The translations under genes and the position numbers were made by a program. A stretch of 64,000 nucleotides of DNA from Hydractinia symbiolongicarpus (lineage: Eukaryota > Cnidaria > Hydrozoa > Anthoathecata > Hydractiniidae), in contig NC_079880.1 of assembly GCF_029227915.1 (NCBI RefSeq), positions 7,442,001-7,506,000 on the forward strand. Reading direction: 5' to 3'. Positions 44,170-59,050 of the stretch are shown one piece after another; position 1 is the first letter of the stretch, and every line of letters begins with the position of its first letter. The notes below the pieces were generated by a model, which was given only the letters and a program-made list of their open reading frames with translations, did not search any database and had not been told where the DNA came from.

Positions 44170-47100
44170 TCAAACGGATTGATATTCTTAGAAAGTCAAT
44201 GAAATGTAGTTTTTGAAACTGTCGCTATTTCTTCAGCGCGCGATAACGGCTAGAATTAGTCCCACAGTTAAGAATCACTTATTTATCTAAATTCTTAAAT
44301 GAAGCGCTACCACAGCGCCCAGTGTAATCGCTGAGTTCCGGCAATCATGTCAAATTGAAAGGAATGTTATTTCTTTGAGTCCGCTTGCCTCACTAATAAC
44401 ATTTTTAAGGTCACAATCCATAATCAGTTCAATTAAGTCCCACAGTCAATCGTTTCACTGGTAAAAGCCATACAACCTAGTAATACCGGTAAATAGCACG
44501 AATACATGTTGGTACGAATATGTGATTCAACTGTTGTAACTCAAACGGATTGATACTGTTAGAAAGCCAATGAAATGTAGCTTTTGAAACTGTCGCTATT
44601 TCTTCAGCGCGCGATAACGGCTAGGATTGGTCCCACAGTAAAGAATGACTTATTTATCTAAATTCTTAAATGAAGCGCTACCACAGTGCCCAATGTAATC
44701 GCTGAGTTCCGGCAATCATGTCAAATTAAAAGGAATGTTATTTCTTGGAGTCCACTTGTCTCACTAACAACATTTTTAAGGTCACAATCCACAATCAGTT
44801 CAATTAAGTCCCACAGTCAATCGTTTCACTGGTAAAAGCCATACAACCTAGTAATACCGGAAAATAGCACGAATACATGTTGGTACGAATATGTGACTCA
44901 ACCGTTGTAACTCAAACGGATTGATATTGTTAGAAAGCCAATGAAATGTAGTTTTTGAAACTGTCGCTATTTCTTCAGCGCGCGATAACGGCTAGGATTG
45001 GTCCCACAGTAAAGCATGACTTATTTATCTAAATTCTTAAATGAAGCGCTACCACAGCGTCCTGTGTAACCGCTGAGTTTCGGCAATCATGTCAAAATGA
45101 GAAGAATGTTATTTCTTAGAGTCCAATTTTCTCATTTATCACATTTATTAGGTTATAGTCCAAAGTTTGTTCAATTTAGTCCCACAGTCAATCGTTTCAT
45201 TGTTAAAAGCGATGCATCCTAGTAATAACAGAAAAATATCGTTAAATACATGTTGGTACGAATAGGTGACCCAACCGTTGTAACTGAAGTGGATTGATAC
45301 CGTTGGAAAGTCAATGAAATGTAGTTTTTGAAACTGTCGCTATTTCTTCAGCGCTCGATAACGGCTAGGATTGGTCCCACAGTAAAGAATGACTTATTTA
45401 CCTAAACTTTTAAATGAAGCGCTACCACAGCGCCCAGTGTAATCGCTGAGTTTCGGCAATCATGTCAAATTAAGAAGAGTGTTATTTCTTGGAGTCAAAT
45501 TGTCTCATTTATCACATTTATCAGGTCACTGTCCAAAGTTAGTTCAATTAAGTCCCACAGTCAATCGTTTCATTGTTAAAAGCGATGCAACCTAGTAATA
45601 ACAGAAAAATATTGCTAACACATGTTGGTACGAATAGGTGACCCAACCGTTGTAACTCAAACGGACTGACACCGTTAGAAAGTCAATGAAATGTAGTTTT
45701 TGAAACTGTCGATAATTCTTCAGCGCGCGATAACGGCTAGGATTGGTCCCACAGTAAAGAATGACTTATTTATCTAAATTTTTAAATGTAGCGGTACCAC
45801 AGCGCCCCGTGTAATCGCTGAGTTCCGGCAATCCCGTCAAATTAAGAAGAATGTATTTTTTGTAGTCCAATTGTCTCATTTATCACATTTATCAGGTCAC
45901 AGTCCAAAGGTAGTTCAATGAAGTCCCACAGTCCATCGTTTCATTGTTAAAAGCGATGCAACCTAGTAGTATCAGAAAAATATCGCTAAACACATGTTGG
46001 TACGAATAGGTGACCCAACCGTTGTAACTCAAAAGAACTGACACCGTTAAAAAGTCAATGAAATGCAGTTTTTGAAACTGTCACTAATTCTTCAACGCGC
46101 AATAACGGCTAAGATTGGCCCCACAGTAAAGAATGACTTTTTTATCTAAATTTTTAATTGAAGCGCTGCCACAGCACCCAGCGTAATCGCTGAGTTTCGG
46201 CAATCATATCAAATTAGGAAGAATGTTATTTCTTTGAGTCCAATTGTCTCACTTTAACATTTATAAGGTCACAGTCCATAATCAGTTCAATTAAGTGCCA
46301 CAGTCGATCGTTTAAATGTTAAAAGACTTACAAACCTAGCAGTACCGAAAAAAATATCACGAAATACATGTTGGTACGAATATGTGACTCAACCGTTGTT
46401 ACTCAAACGGATTGATATTCTTAGAAAGTCAATGAAATGTAGTTTTTGAAACTGTCGCTATTTTTTCAACGCACGATAACGGCTGGAATTGGTCCCACAG
46501 TTAAGAATGACTTATTTATCTAAATTCTTAAATGAAGCGCTACCACAGCGCCCAGTGTAATCGCTGAGATCCGGCAATCATGTCAAATTGAAAGGAATGT
46601 TATTTCTTGGAGTCCGCTTGTCTCACTAATAACATTTTTAAGGTCACAATCCATAATCAGTTCAATTAAGTCCCACAGTCAATCGTTTCACTGGTAAAAG
46701 CCATACAACCTAGTAATACCGGTAAATAGCACGAATACATGTTGGTACGAATATGTGACTCAACCGTTGTAACTTAAACGGATTGACACTGTTAGAAAGC
46801 CAATGAAATGTAGCTTTTGAAACTGTCGCTATTTCTTCAGGGCGCGATAACGGCTAGGATTGGTCCCACAGTAAAGAATGACTTATTTATCTAAATTCTT
46901 AAATGAAGCGCTACCACAGTGCCCAATGTAATCGCTGAGTTCCGGCAAACATGTCAAATTAAAAGGAATGTTATTTCTTGGAGTCCGCTTGTCTCACTAA
47001 CAACATTTTTAAGGTCACAATCCATAATCAGTTCAATTAAGTCCCACAGTCAATCGTTTCACTGGTAAAAGCCATACAACCTAGTAATACCGTAAATAGC

Positions 47101-50100
47101 ACGAATACATGTTGGTACGAATATTTGACTCAACCGTTGTAACTCAAACGGATTGATACTGTTAGAAAGCCAATGAAATGTAGTTTTTGAAACTGTCGCT
47201 ATTTCTTCAGCGCGCGATAACGGCTAGGATTGGTCCCACAGTAAAGAATGACTTATTTATCTAAATTCTTAAATGAAGCGCTACCACAGTGCCCAATGTA
47301 ATCGCTGAGTTCCGGCAATCATGTCAAATTAAAAGGAATGTTATTTCTTGGAGTCCGCTTGTCTCACTAACAACATTTTTAAGGTCACAATCCATAATCA
47401 GTTCAATTAAGTCCCACAGTCAATCGTTTCACTGGTAAAAGTCATACAACCTAGTAATACCGTAAATAGCACGAATACATGTTGGTACAAATATGTGACT
47501 CAACCGCTGTTACTCAAACGGATTGATATTCTTAGAAAGTCAAAGAAATGTAGTTTTTGAAACTGTCGCTATTTCTTCAGCTTGCGATAACGGATAGGAT
47601 TGGTCCCACAGTAAAGAATGACTTATTTATCTAAATTTTTAAATGTAGCGGTACCACAGCGCCCCGTGTAATCGCTGAGTTCCGGCAATCCCGTCAAATT
47701 AAGAAGAATGTATTTCTTGTAGTCCAATTGTCTCATTTATCACATTTATCAGGTCACAGTCCAAAGGTAGTTCAATTAAGTCCCACAGTCCATCGTTTCA
47801 TTGTTAAAAGCCATACAAACCTAGCAGTCCGAAAAAAATATCACGAAATACATGTTGGTACGAATATGTGACTCAACCGCTGTTACTCAAACGGATTGAT
47901 ATTCTTAGAAAGTCAATGAAATGTAGTTTTTGAAACTGTCGCTATTTCTTCAGCGCGCGATAACGGCTAGAATTAGTCCCACAGTTAAGAATCACTTATT
48001 TATCTAAATTCTTAAATGAAGCGCTACCACAGCGCCCAGTGTAATCGCTGAGTTCCGGCAATCATGTCAAATTGAAAGGAATGTTATTTCTTTGAGTCCG
48101 CTTGCCTCACTAATAACATTTTTAAGGTCACAATCCATAATCAGTTCAATTAAGTCCCACAGTCAATCGTTTCACTGGTAAAAGCCATACAACCTAGTAA
48201 TACCGGTAAATAGCACGAATACATGTTGGTACGAATATGTGATTCAACTGTTGTAACTCAAACGGATTGATACTGTTAGAAAGCCAATGAAATGTAGCTT
48301 TTGAAACTGTCGCTATTTCTTCAGCGCGCGATAACGGCTAGGATTGGTCCCACAGTAAAGAATGACTTATTTATCTAAATTCTTAAATGAAGCGCTACCA
48401 CAGTGCCCAATGTAATCGCTGAGTTCCGGCAATCATGTCAAATTAAAAGGAATGTTATTTCTTGGAGTCCACTTGTCTCACTAACAACATTTTTAAGGTC
48501 ACAATCCACAATCAGTTCAATTAAGTCCCACAGTCAATCGTTTCACTGGTAAAAGCCATACAACCTAGTAATACCGGAAAATAGCACGAATACATGTTGG
48601 TACGAATATGTGACTCAACCGTTGTAACTCAAACGGATTGATATTGTTAGAAAGCCAATGAAATGTAGTTTTTGAAACTGTCGCTATTTCTTCAGCGCGC
48701 GATAACGGCTAGGATTGGTCCCACAGTAAAGCATGACTTATTTATCTAAATTCTTAAATGAAGCGCTACCACAGCGTCCTGTGTAACCGCTGAGTTTCGG
48801 CAATCATGTCAAAATGAGAAGAATGTTATTTCTTAGAGTCCAATTTTCTCATTTATCACATTTATTAGGTTATAGTCCAAAGTTTGTTCAATTTAGTCCC
48901 ACAGTCAATCGTTTCATTGTTAAAAGCGATGCATCCTAGTAATAACAGAAAAATATCGTTAAATACATGTTGGTACGAATAGGTGACCCAACCGTTGTAA
49001 CTGAAGTGGATTGATACCGTTGGAAAGTCAATGAAATGTAGTTTTTGAAACTGTCGCTATTTCTTCAGCGCTCGATAACGGCTAGGATTGGTCCCAGAGT
49101 AAAGAATGACTTATTTACCTAAACTTTTAAATGAAGCGCTACCACAGCGCCCAGTGTAATCGCTGAGTTTCGGCAATCATGTCAAATTAAGAAGAGTGTT
49201 ATTTCTTGGAGTCAAATTGTCTCATTTATCACATTTATCAGGTCACTGTCCAAAGTTAGTTCAATTAAGTCCCACAGTCAATCGTTTCATTGTTAAAAGC
49301 GATGCAACCTAGTAATAACAGAAAAATATTGCTAACACATGTTGGTACGAATAGGTGACCCAACCGTTGTAACTCAAACGGACTGACACCGTTAGAAAGT
49401 CAATGAAATGTAGTTTTTGAAACTGTCGATAATTCTTCAGCGCGCGATAACGGCTAGGATTGGTCCCACAGTAAAGAATGACTTATTTATCTAAATTTTT
49501 AAATGTAGCGGTACCACAGCGCCCCGTGTAATCGCTGAGTTCCGGCAATCCCGTCAAATTAAGAAGAATGTATTTCTTGTAGTCCAATTGTCTCATTTAT
49601 CACATTTATCAGGTCACAGTCCAAAGGTAGTTCAATGAAGTCCCACAGTCCATCGTTTCATTGTTAAAAGCGATGCAACCTAGTAGTATCAGAAAAATAT
49701 CGCTAAACACATGTTGGTACGAATAGGTGACCCAACCGTTGTAACTCAAAAGAACTGACACCGTTAAAAAGTCAATGAAATGCAGTTTTTGAAACTGTCA
49801 CTAATTCTTCAACGCGCAATAACGGCTAAGATTGGCCCCACAGTAAAGAATGACTTTTTTATCTAAATTTTTAATTGAAGCGCTGCCACAGCACCCAGCG
49901 TAATCGCTGAGTTTCGGCAATCATATCAAATTAGGAAGAATGTTATTTCTTTGAGTCCAATTGTCTCACTTTAACATTTATAAGGTCACAGTCCATAATC
50001 AGTTCAATTAAGTGCCACAGTCGATCGTTTAAATGTTAAAAGACTTACAAACCTAGCAGTACCGAAAAAAATATCACGAAATACATGTTGGTACGAATAT

Positions 50101-51610
50101 GTGACTCAACCGTTGTTACTCAAACGGATTGATATTCTTAGAAAGTCAATGAAATGTAGTTTTTGAAACTGTCGCTATTTTTTCAACGCACGATAACGGC
50201 TGGAATTGGTCCCACAGTTAAGAATGACTTATTTATCTAAATTCTTAAATGAAGCGCTACCACAGCGCCCAGTGTAATCGCTGAGATCCGGCAATCATGT
50301 CAAATTGAAAGGAATGTTATTTCTTGGAGTCCGCTTGTCTCACTAATAACATTTTTAAGGTCACAATCCATAATCAGTTCAATTAAGTCCCACAGTCAAT
50401 CGTTTCACTGGTAAAAGCCATACAACCTAGTAATACCGGTAAATAGCACGAATACATGTTGGTACGAATATGTGACTCAACCGTTGTAACTTAAACGGAT
50501 TGACACTGTTAGAAAGCCAATGAAATGTAGCTTTTGAAACTGTCGCTATTTCTTCAGGGTGCGATAACGGCTAGGATTGGTCCCACAGTAAAGAATGACT
50601 TATTTATCTAAATTCTTAAATGAAGCGCTACCACAGTGCCCAATGTAATCGCTGAGTTCCGGCAAACATGTCAAATTAAAAGGAATGTTATTTCTTGGAG
50701 TCCGCTTGTCTCACTAACAACATTTTTAAGGTCACAATCCATAATCAGTTCAATTAAGTCCCACAGTCAATCGTTTCACTGGTAAAAGCCATACAACCTA
50801 GTAATACCGTAAATAGCACGAATACATGTTGGTACGAATATTTGACTCAACCGTTGTAACTCAAACGGATTGATACTGTTAGAAAGCCAATGAAATGTAG
50901 TTTTTGAAACTGTCGCTATTTCTTCAGCGCGCGATAACGGCTAGGATTGGTCCCACAGTAAAGAATGACTTATTTATCTAAATTCTTAAATGAAGCGCTA
51001 CCACAGTGCCCAATGTAATCGCTGAGTTCCGGCAATCATGTCAAATTAAAAGGAATGTTATTTCTTGGAGTCCGCTTGTCTCACTAACAACATTTTTAAG
51101 GTCACAATCCATAATCAGTTCAATTAAGTCCCACAGTCAATCGTTTCACTGGTAAAAGTCATACAACCTAGTAATACCGTAAATAGCACGAATACATGTT
51201 GGTACAAATATGTGACTCAACCGCTGTTACTCAAACGGATTGATATTCTTAGAAAGTCAAAGAAATGTAGTTTTTGAAACTGTCGCTATTTCTTCAGCTT
51301 GCGATAACGGATAGGATTGGTCCCACAGTAAAGAATGACTTATTTATCTAAATTTTTAAATGTAGCGGTACCACAGCGCCCCGTGTAATCGCTGAGTTCC
51401 GGCAATCCCGTCAAATTAAGAAGAATGTATTTCTTGTAGTCCAATTGTCTCATTTATCACATTTATCAGGTCACAGTCCAAAGGTAGTTCAATTAAGTCC
51501 CACAGTCCATCGTTTCATTGTTAAAAGCCATACAAACCTAGCAGTCCGAAAAAAATATCACGAAATACATGTTGGTACGAATATGTGACTCAACCGCTGT
51601 TACTCAAACG
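44170..51610 (+). repeat. Ten-monomer tandem duplication (two copies of about 3717 bp)
   Basis: The stretch from about 44170 to 47890 is repeated from about 47890 to 51610 at a constant offset of 3717 bp, with only scattered single-base differences. Shared private variants include GGGCGCGATAACGG versus GGGTGCGATAACGG near 46840 and 50560, GAGATCCGGC, and TTTTTTCAACGCACG. It is the youngest large duplication visible in the array. Confidence 0.85.
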
Positions 51611-54600
51611 GATTGATATTCTTAGAAAGTCAAGAAAATGTAGTTTTTGAAACTGTCGCTATTTCTTCAGCGCGCGATAACGGCTAGAATTGGTCCCACA
51701 GTTAAGAATGACTTTTTTATCTAAATTCTTAAATGAAGCGCTACCACAGCGCCCAGGGTAACCGCTGAGTTTCGGCAATCATGTCAAATTGAGAAGAATG
51801 TTATTTCTTAGAGTCCAATTTTCTCATTTATCACATTTATTAGGTCATAGTCCAAAGTTTGTTCAATTAAGTCCCACAGCCAATCGTTTTATTGTTAAAA
51901 GCGATGCAACCTACTATAATCAAAAAAAATATCGCTAAATACATGTTGGTACGAATATGTGACCCAACCGTTGTAACTCAAACGGACTGACACTGTTAGA
52001 AAGACAATGAAATGTAGTTTTTGAAACTGTCGCTATTTCTTCAGCTTGCGATTACGGATAGGATTGGTCCCACAGTAAAGAATGACTTATTTATCTAAAT
52101 TTTTTAATGAAGCGCTACCACAGCGCCCAGTGTAATCGCTGAGTTCCGGCAATCATGTCAAATTGAGAAGAATGTTATTTCTTAGAGTCCAATTTTCTCA
52201 TTTATCACATTTATTAGGTCACAGTCCAAAGTTTGTTCAATTAAGTCCCACAGTCAATCATTTCATTGTTAAGAGCGATGCAACCTACTAGTACCGGAAA
52301 AATATCACGAAATACATGTTGGTACGAATATGTGACTCAACCGTTGTAACTCAAACGGATTGATACTCTTAGAAAGTCAATGAAATGTAGTTTTTGAAAC
52401 TGTCGCTATTTCTTCAGCGCGCGATAACGGCTAGGATTGGTCCCACAGTAGAAAATGACTTATTAATCTAAATTTTTAAATGAAGCGCTACCAAAACGCC
52501 CAATGTAATCGCTGAGTTCCGGCAATAATGTCAAATTAGAAAGAATGTTACTTCTTGGAGTCCAATTGTCTTACTTATAACATTTATAAGGTGACAGTCC
52601 AAAATCAGTTTAACTTAGTCCCACAGTCAATCGTTTCACTGTTAAAGGCGATGCAACCTAGTAATATGACAAAAATATCGCTAAATACATGTTGGTACGA
52701 ATATGTGACGCATCTGTTGTAACTGAAACGGACTGACACCGTTTGAAAGTTAACGAAATGTAGTTTTTGAAACTGTCGCTATTTCTTCAGCGCGCGATAA
52801 CGGCTAGGATTGGTCCCACAGTTAAGAATGACTTATTTATCAAAATTCTTAAATGAAGCGCTACCACAGCGGCCAGTGTAATCGCTGAGTTCCGGCAATC
52901 ATGACAAATTAAGAAGAATCTCATTTCTTGGAGTACGCTTGTCTCACTTATAACATTTTTAAGGTCACAGTCCATTATCAGTTCAATTAAGTCCCACAGT
53001 CAATCGTTTCACTGTTAAAAGCCATACAAACCTAGCAGTACCGAAAAAAATATCACGAAATACATGTTGGTACGAATATGTGACTCAACCGTTGTAACTC
53101 AAACGGATTGATACTGTTAGAAAGCCAATGAAATGTAGTTTTTGAAACTGTCGCTATTTCTTCAGCGCGCGATAACGGCTAGGATTGGTCCCACAGTAAA
53201 GAAGGACTTGTTTATCTAAATTCTTAAATGAAGCGCTACCAGAGCGCCCAGTGTAACCGCTGAGTTTCGGCAATCATGTCAAATTGAGAAGAATGATATT
53301 TCTTAGAGTCCAATTTTCTCATTTATCACATTTATTAGGTCATGGTCCAAAATCAGTTCAATTTAGTACCACAGTCAATCGTTTCATTGTTAAAAGCGAT
53401 GCAACCTAGTAATATAAAAAAAAATATCTCTAAATACATGTTGGTACAAATATGTGACCCAACCGTTGTAACTCAAACGGACTGACACTGTTAGAAAGAC
53501 AATGAAATGTAGTTTTTGAAACTGTCGCTATTTCTTCAGCGCGCGATACCGGATAGGATTGGTCTCACAGTAAAAATGACTTATTTATCTAAATTCTTTA
53601 ATGAAGCGCTACCACAGCGCCCAGTGTAATTGCTGAGTTCCGGCAATCATGTCAAATTGAGAAGAATGTTATTTCTTGGAGTCCAATTTTCTCATTTATC
53701 ACATTTATTAGGTTACAGTCCAAAGTTTGTTTCAATTAAGTCCCACAGTCAATCATTTCATTGTTAACAGCGATGCAACCTAGTAGTACCCGAAAAATAT
53801 CACGAAATACATGTTGGTACGAATATGTGACTCAACCGTTTTAACTCAAACGGATTGATGCTCTTAGAAATTCAATGAAATGTAGTTTTTGAAACTGTCG
53901 CTATTTCTTCAGCGCGCGATAACGGATAGGATTGGTCCCACAGTTAAGAATGACTTATTTATCAAAATTCTTAAATGAAGCGCTACCACAGCGCCCAGTG
54001 TAATCGCTGAGTTCCGGCAATCATGTCAAATTAAAAAGAATGTCATTTCTTGGAGTACTCTTGTCTCACTTATAACATTTTAAGGTCACAGTCCATAATC
54101 AGTTCAATTAAGTCCCACAGTCAGTCGTTTCACTGGTAGAAGCCATACAACCTAGTAATACCGGAAAATAGCACGAAGTACATGTTGGTACGAATATGTG
54201 ACTCAACTGTTGTAACTCAAACGGATTGATACTGTTAGAAAGCCAATGAAATGTAGTTTTTGAAACTGTCGCTATTTCTTCAGCGCGCGATAACGGCTAG
54301 GATTGGTCCCACTGTAAAGAATGACTTCTTCATCTAAATTTTTAAATGAAGCGCTACCACAGCGCCTAGTGTAATCGCTGAGTTCCGGCAATCATGTTAA
54401 ATTGAGAAGAATGTGATTTCTTGGAGTCCAATTTTTTCATTTATCACATTTTCTAGGTCATAGTCCAAAGTTTGTTCAATTAAGTCCCACAGTCAATCGT
54501 TTCATTGTTAAAAGCGATGCAACATAGTGATATCGAAAAATATCGCTAAGTAGATGTTGGTACGAACATGTGTCCCAACCGTTGTAACTCAAACGAACTG

Positions 54601-57600
54601 ACACCGTTAGAAAGTCAATGAAATGTAGTTTTGGAAACTGTCGCTATTTCTTCAGCGTCCGATAACGGTTAGGATTGATCCCACAGTAAAGAATGACTTA
54701 TTTACCTAAACTTTTAAATGAAGCGCTACCACAGCGTCCAGTGCAATCGCTGAGTTTCGGCAATCACGTCAAATTAACAAGAATGTTATTTCTTGGAGTC
54801 CAATTGTCTCACTTATAACATTTATAAGGTCAAAGTCCAAAATCAGTTCAATTTAGTACCACAGTCAATCGTTTCACTGTTAAAAGCGATGCAACCTAGT
54901 AATATAAGAAAAATATCGCTAAATACATGTTGGTACGAACATGTGACCCAACCGTTGTAACTCAAACGGACTGACACTGTTAGAAAGTCAATGAAATGTA
55001 GTTTTTGAAACTGTCCCTATTTCTTCAGCGCGCGATAACGGTTAGGATTGGTCCCACAGTAAAAAATGACTTATTCACCTAAACTTTGAAATAAAATGCT
55101 ACCACAGCGTCCAGTGCAATCGCTGAGTTTCGGCAATCACGTCAAATTAAGAAGAATGTTATTTCTTGGATTCCAATTGTCGCATTTATCCCATTTATCA
55201 GGTCACAGTCCAAAGTTAGCTTTATTAAGTCCCACAGTCAATCGTTTCATTGTTTAAAGCGATGCAACCTAGTAATATCAGAAACACAATTCGCTAAAAA
55301 CATGTTGGTACGAATGTGTGACCCAACCGTTGTAACTCAAACGGACTGACACCGTTAGAAAGTCAATGAAATGTAGTTTATGAAACTGTCGATATTTCTT
55401 CAGCGCGCGCTAACGGCTAGGATTGGTCCCACAGTACAAAAATGACTTTTTGTAGCTTAATTCTTAAATGAAGGGCTACCACAGCGCCCAGTGTAATCGC
55501 TGAGTTCCGGCAATCATGTCAAATTAAAAAGAATGTTATTTCTTGGAGTCCAATTTTCTCATTTATCACATTTATTAGGTCACAGTCCAAAGTTTGTTCA
55601 ATTAAGTCCCACAGTCAATCGTTTCATTGTTAAGAGGGATGCAACCTAGTAATATCAAAAAAAATTATCGCTAAATACATGTTGGTACGAATATGTGACC
55701 CAACCGGTGTAACTCAAACGGACTGACACCTTTAGAAAGTCAATGAAATGTAGTTTTTGACACTGTCGCTATTTCTTCAGCGCGCGATAACGGCTAGGAT
55801 TGGTCCCGCTGTAAAAAATGACTTTTTTATCCTAATTTTTAATTGAAGCGCTACCACAGCGTCCAGTGCAATCGCTGAGTTTCGTCAATCTTTTCAAATT
55901 AAGAAGAATGCTATTTCTTGGAGTCTACTTATCTCACTTATAACATTTATAAGGTCACAGTCCAAAATCAGTTTAATTTAGTACCACAGTCAATCGTTTT
56001 ACTGTTAAAAGCGATGCAACCTAGTAATAGGAGAAAAATATCGCTAAATACATGTTAGTAAGAATATGTGTCGCAACCGTTGTAACTAAAGTGGATTGAT
56101 ACCGTTAGAAAGTCAATGAAATGTAGTTTTTGAAACTGTCGCTATTTCTTCAGCGCGCGATAACGGTTAGGATTGGTCCCACTGTAAAGAATGACTTATT
56201 CACCTAAACTTTGAAATAAAGTGCTACCACAGTGTCCAGTGCAAACGCTGAGTTTCGGCAATCACGTCAAATTAAGAAGAATGTTATTTCTTGGAGTCCA
56301 ATTGTCGCATTTATCACATTTATCAGGTCACATTCCAAAGTTAGTTTAATTAAGTCCCACAGTCAATCGTTTCATTGTTTAAAGCGATGCAACCTAGTAA
56401 TATCAGAAAAACAATTCGCTAAAAACATGTTGGTACGAATGTGTGACCCAACAGTTGTAACTCAAACGGACTGACACCGTTAGAAAGTCAATGAAATGTA
56501 GTTTTTGAAATTGTCGTTATTTCTTCAGCGCGCGCTAACGGGTAGGATTGGTCCCACAGTAAAAAAATGACTTTTTGTAGCTTAATTCTTAAATGAAGCG
56601 CTACCACAGCTCCCAGTGTAATCGCTGAGTTCCGGCAATCATGTCAAATTAAAAAGAATGTTATTTCTAGGAGTCCACTTGTCTCACTTATAACATTTTT
56701 AAGATCACAGTCCATAATCAGTTCAATTATGTCCAACAGTCAATTGTTTAACTGTTAAAAGCCATACAACCTAGTAAGACCCGACAAATAGCACGAAATA
56801 CATGTTGGTACGAATATGTAACTCAACTGTTGTAATTCAAGCGGATTGATACTGTTAGAAAGACAATGAAATGTAGTTTTTGAAACTGTCGCTATTTCTT
56901 TAGCGCGCGAAAACGGCTAAGATTGGTCCCACAGTAAAGAATGACTTATTTATCTAAATTCTTAATTAAAGCGCTACCTCAGCGTCCAGTGCAATCGCTG
57001 AGTTTCGGCAATCATTTCAAATTAAGAAGATTGCTATTTCTTGGAGTCCACTTGTCTCACTTATAACATTTATATGTTCACAGTCCAAAATCAGTTAAAT
57101 TTAGTACCACAGTCAATCGTTTCACTGTTAAAAGCGATGCAACCTAGTAATATGAGAAAAATATCGCTAAATACATATTTGTACGAATATGTGAGCCAAC
57201 CGTTGAAACTCAAACGGACTGACACCGTTAGAAAGTGAGTGAAATGTAGTATTTGAAACTGTCGCTAATTCTTCAGCGCGCGATAAGTGCTAGGATTGAT
57301 CCCACAGTAAAGAATGACTCATTTATCTAAATTCTTAAATGAAGCGCTACCACAGCGCCCAGGGTAATCGCTGAGTTCCGGCAATCACGTCAAATTAAGA
57401 AGAATGTTATTTCTTGGAGTCCAATTGTCTCATTTATCACATTTATCAGGTCACAGTGCAAAGTTAGTTCAATTAAGTGCCACAGTCAATCGTTTCACTG
57501 CTAAAAGCGATGCAACTTAGTAATATCAGATAAATGTCGCTAAATACATGTCGGTACGAATATGTGACAAAACCGTTGCAACTCAAACGGACTGACACCG

Positions 57601-59030
57601 TTACAAAGTCAATGAAATGTAGTTTTCGAAACTATCGCTACTTCATCAGCACGCGATAACGTTAAGGATTGATCCCACAGTAAAGAATGACTTATTTATC
57701 TAAATTTTTAAATGAAGCGCTACCACAGCGCCCAGTGTAATCGCTGAGTTCCGGTAATCATGTCAAATTATGAAGAATGGTATTTCTTGGAGTCAAATTG
57801 TCTCACTTATAACATTTATATGATCACACTCCAAAATCAGTCCAATTTTGTCCCACAGTCAATCGTTTCACTGTTAAAAGCGATGCAACCTAGTAATATG
57901 AGAAAAATATCGCGAAATACATGTTGGTACGAATATGTGACCCAACCGTTGAAACTCAAACAGACTGACACCGTTAGAAAGTCAGTGAAATGTAGTATTT
58001 GAGACTGTCACTATTTCTTCAGCGCGCGATAAGGGTTAGGATTGGTCCCACAGTAAAAAAAGACTTATTAATATAAATTTTTAAATGAAGCGCTACCACA
58101 ACGTCCAGTGTAATCGCTGAGTTCCGGTGATCATGTCAAATTAAGAAGAATGTTATTTCTTGGAGTCAACTTGTCTCACTTATAACATTTATATGATCAC
58201 AGTCCAAAATCAGTCCAATTTTGTCTCACAGTCAATCCTTTCACTGTTAAAAGCGATGCAACCTAGTAATATGAGAAAAATATCGCGAAATACATGTTGG
58301 TACGAATATGTGACCCAACCGTTGAAACTCAAACGGACTGACACCGTTAGAAAGTCAGTGAAATGTAGTATATGAGACTGTCACTATTTCTTCAGCGCGC
58401 GATAAGGGTTAGGATTGGTCCCACAGTAAAGAATGACTCATTTATCTAAAATCTTAAATGAAGCGCTACCACAGCGCCCAGTGTAATCGCTGAGTTCCGT
58501 CAATCACGTCAAATTTAGAAGAATGTTATTTCTTGGAGTCCAATTGTCTCATTCATCACATTTATCAGGTCACATCCAAAGTTAGTTCAATTAAGTCCCA
58601 CAGTCAATCGTTTCACTGCTAAAAGAGATGCAACTTAGTAATATCAGATAAATAACGCTAAATACATGTCGGTACAAGATATGTGACACAACCGTTGCAA
58701 CTCAAACGGACTGACACCGTTACAAAGTCAATGAAATGTAGTTTTTGAAACTATCGCCATTTCTTCAGCGCGCGATAACGGATAGGATTGATCCCACAGT
58801 AAAGAAAGACTTATTTATCTAAACTTTTAAATGAACCGCTACCACAGCGCCCAGCGTAATCGCTGAGTTCCGGTAATCATGTCAAATTAAGAAGAATGTT
58901 ATTTCTTGGAGTTAACTTGTCTCACTTATAACATTTATATGATCACAGTCAAAAATCAGTCCAATTTTGTAACACAGTCAATCGTTTCACTGTTAAAAGC
59001 GATGCAACCTAGTAATATGAAAAAATATCG

Positions 59031-59050
59031 CTAAATACATGGATTGGTCC
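59031..59050 (+). repeat. Deletion junction in one satellite monomer
   Basis: CTAAATACAT is followed directly by GGATTGGTCCCACAG. About 116 bp that normally lie between these words are missing, including the GTTGGTACG block and the GCGCGATAACGG block. This is the only clearly truncated monomer I noticed. It explains the 2494-bp offset (seven monomers minus about 116 bp) between related units at 57041 and 59535. Confidence 0.75.
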
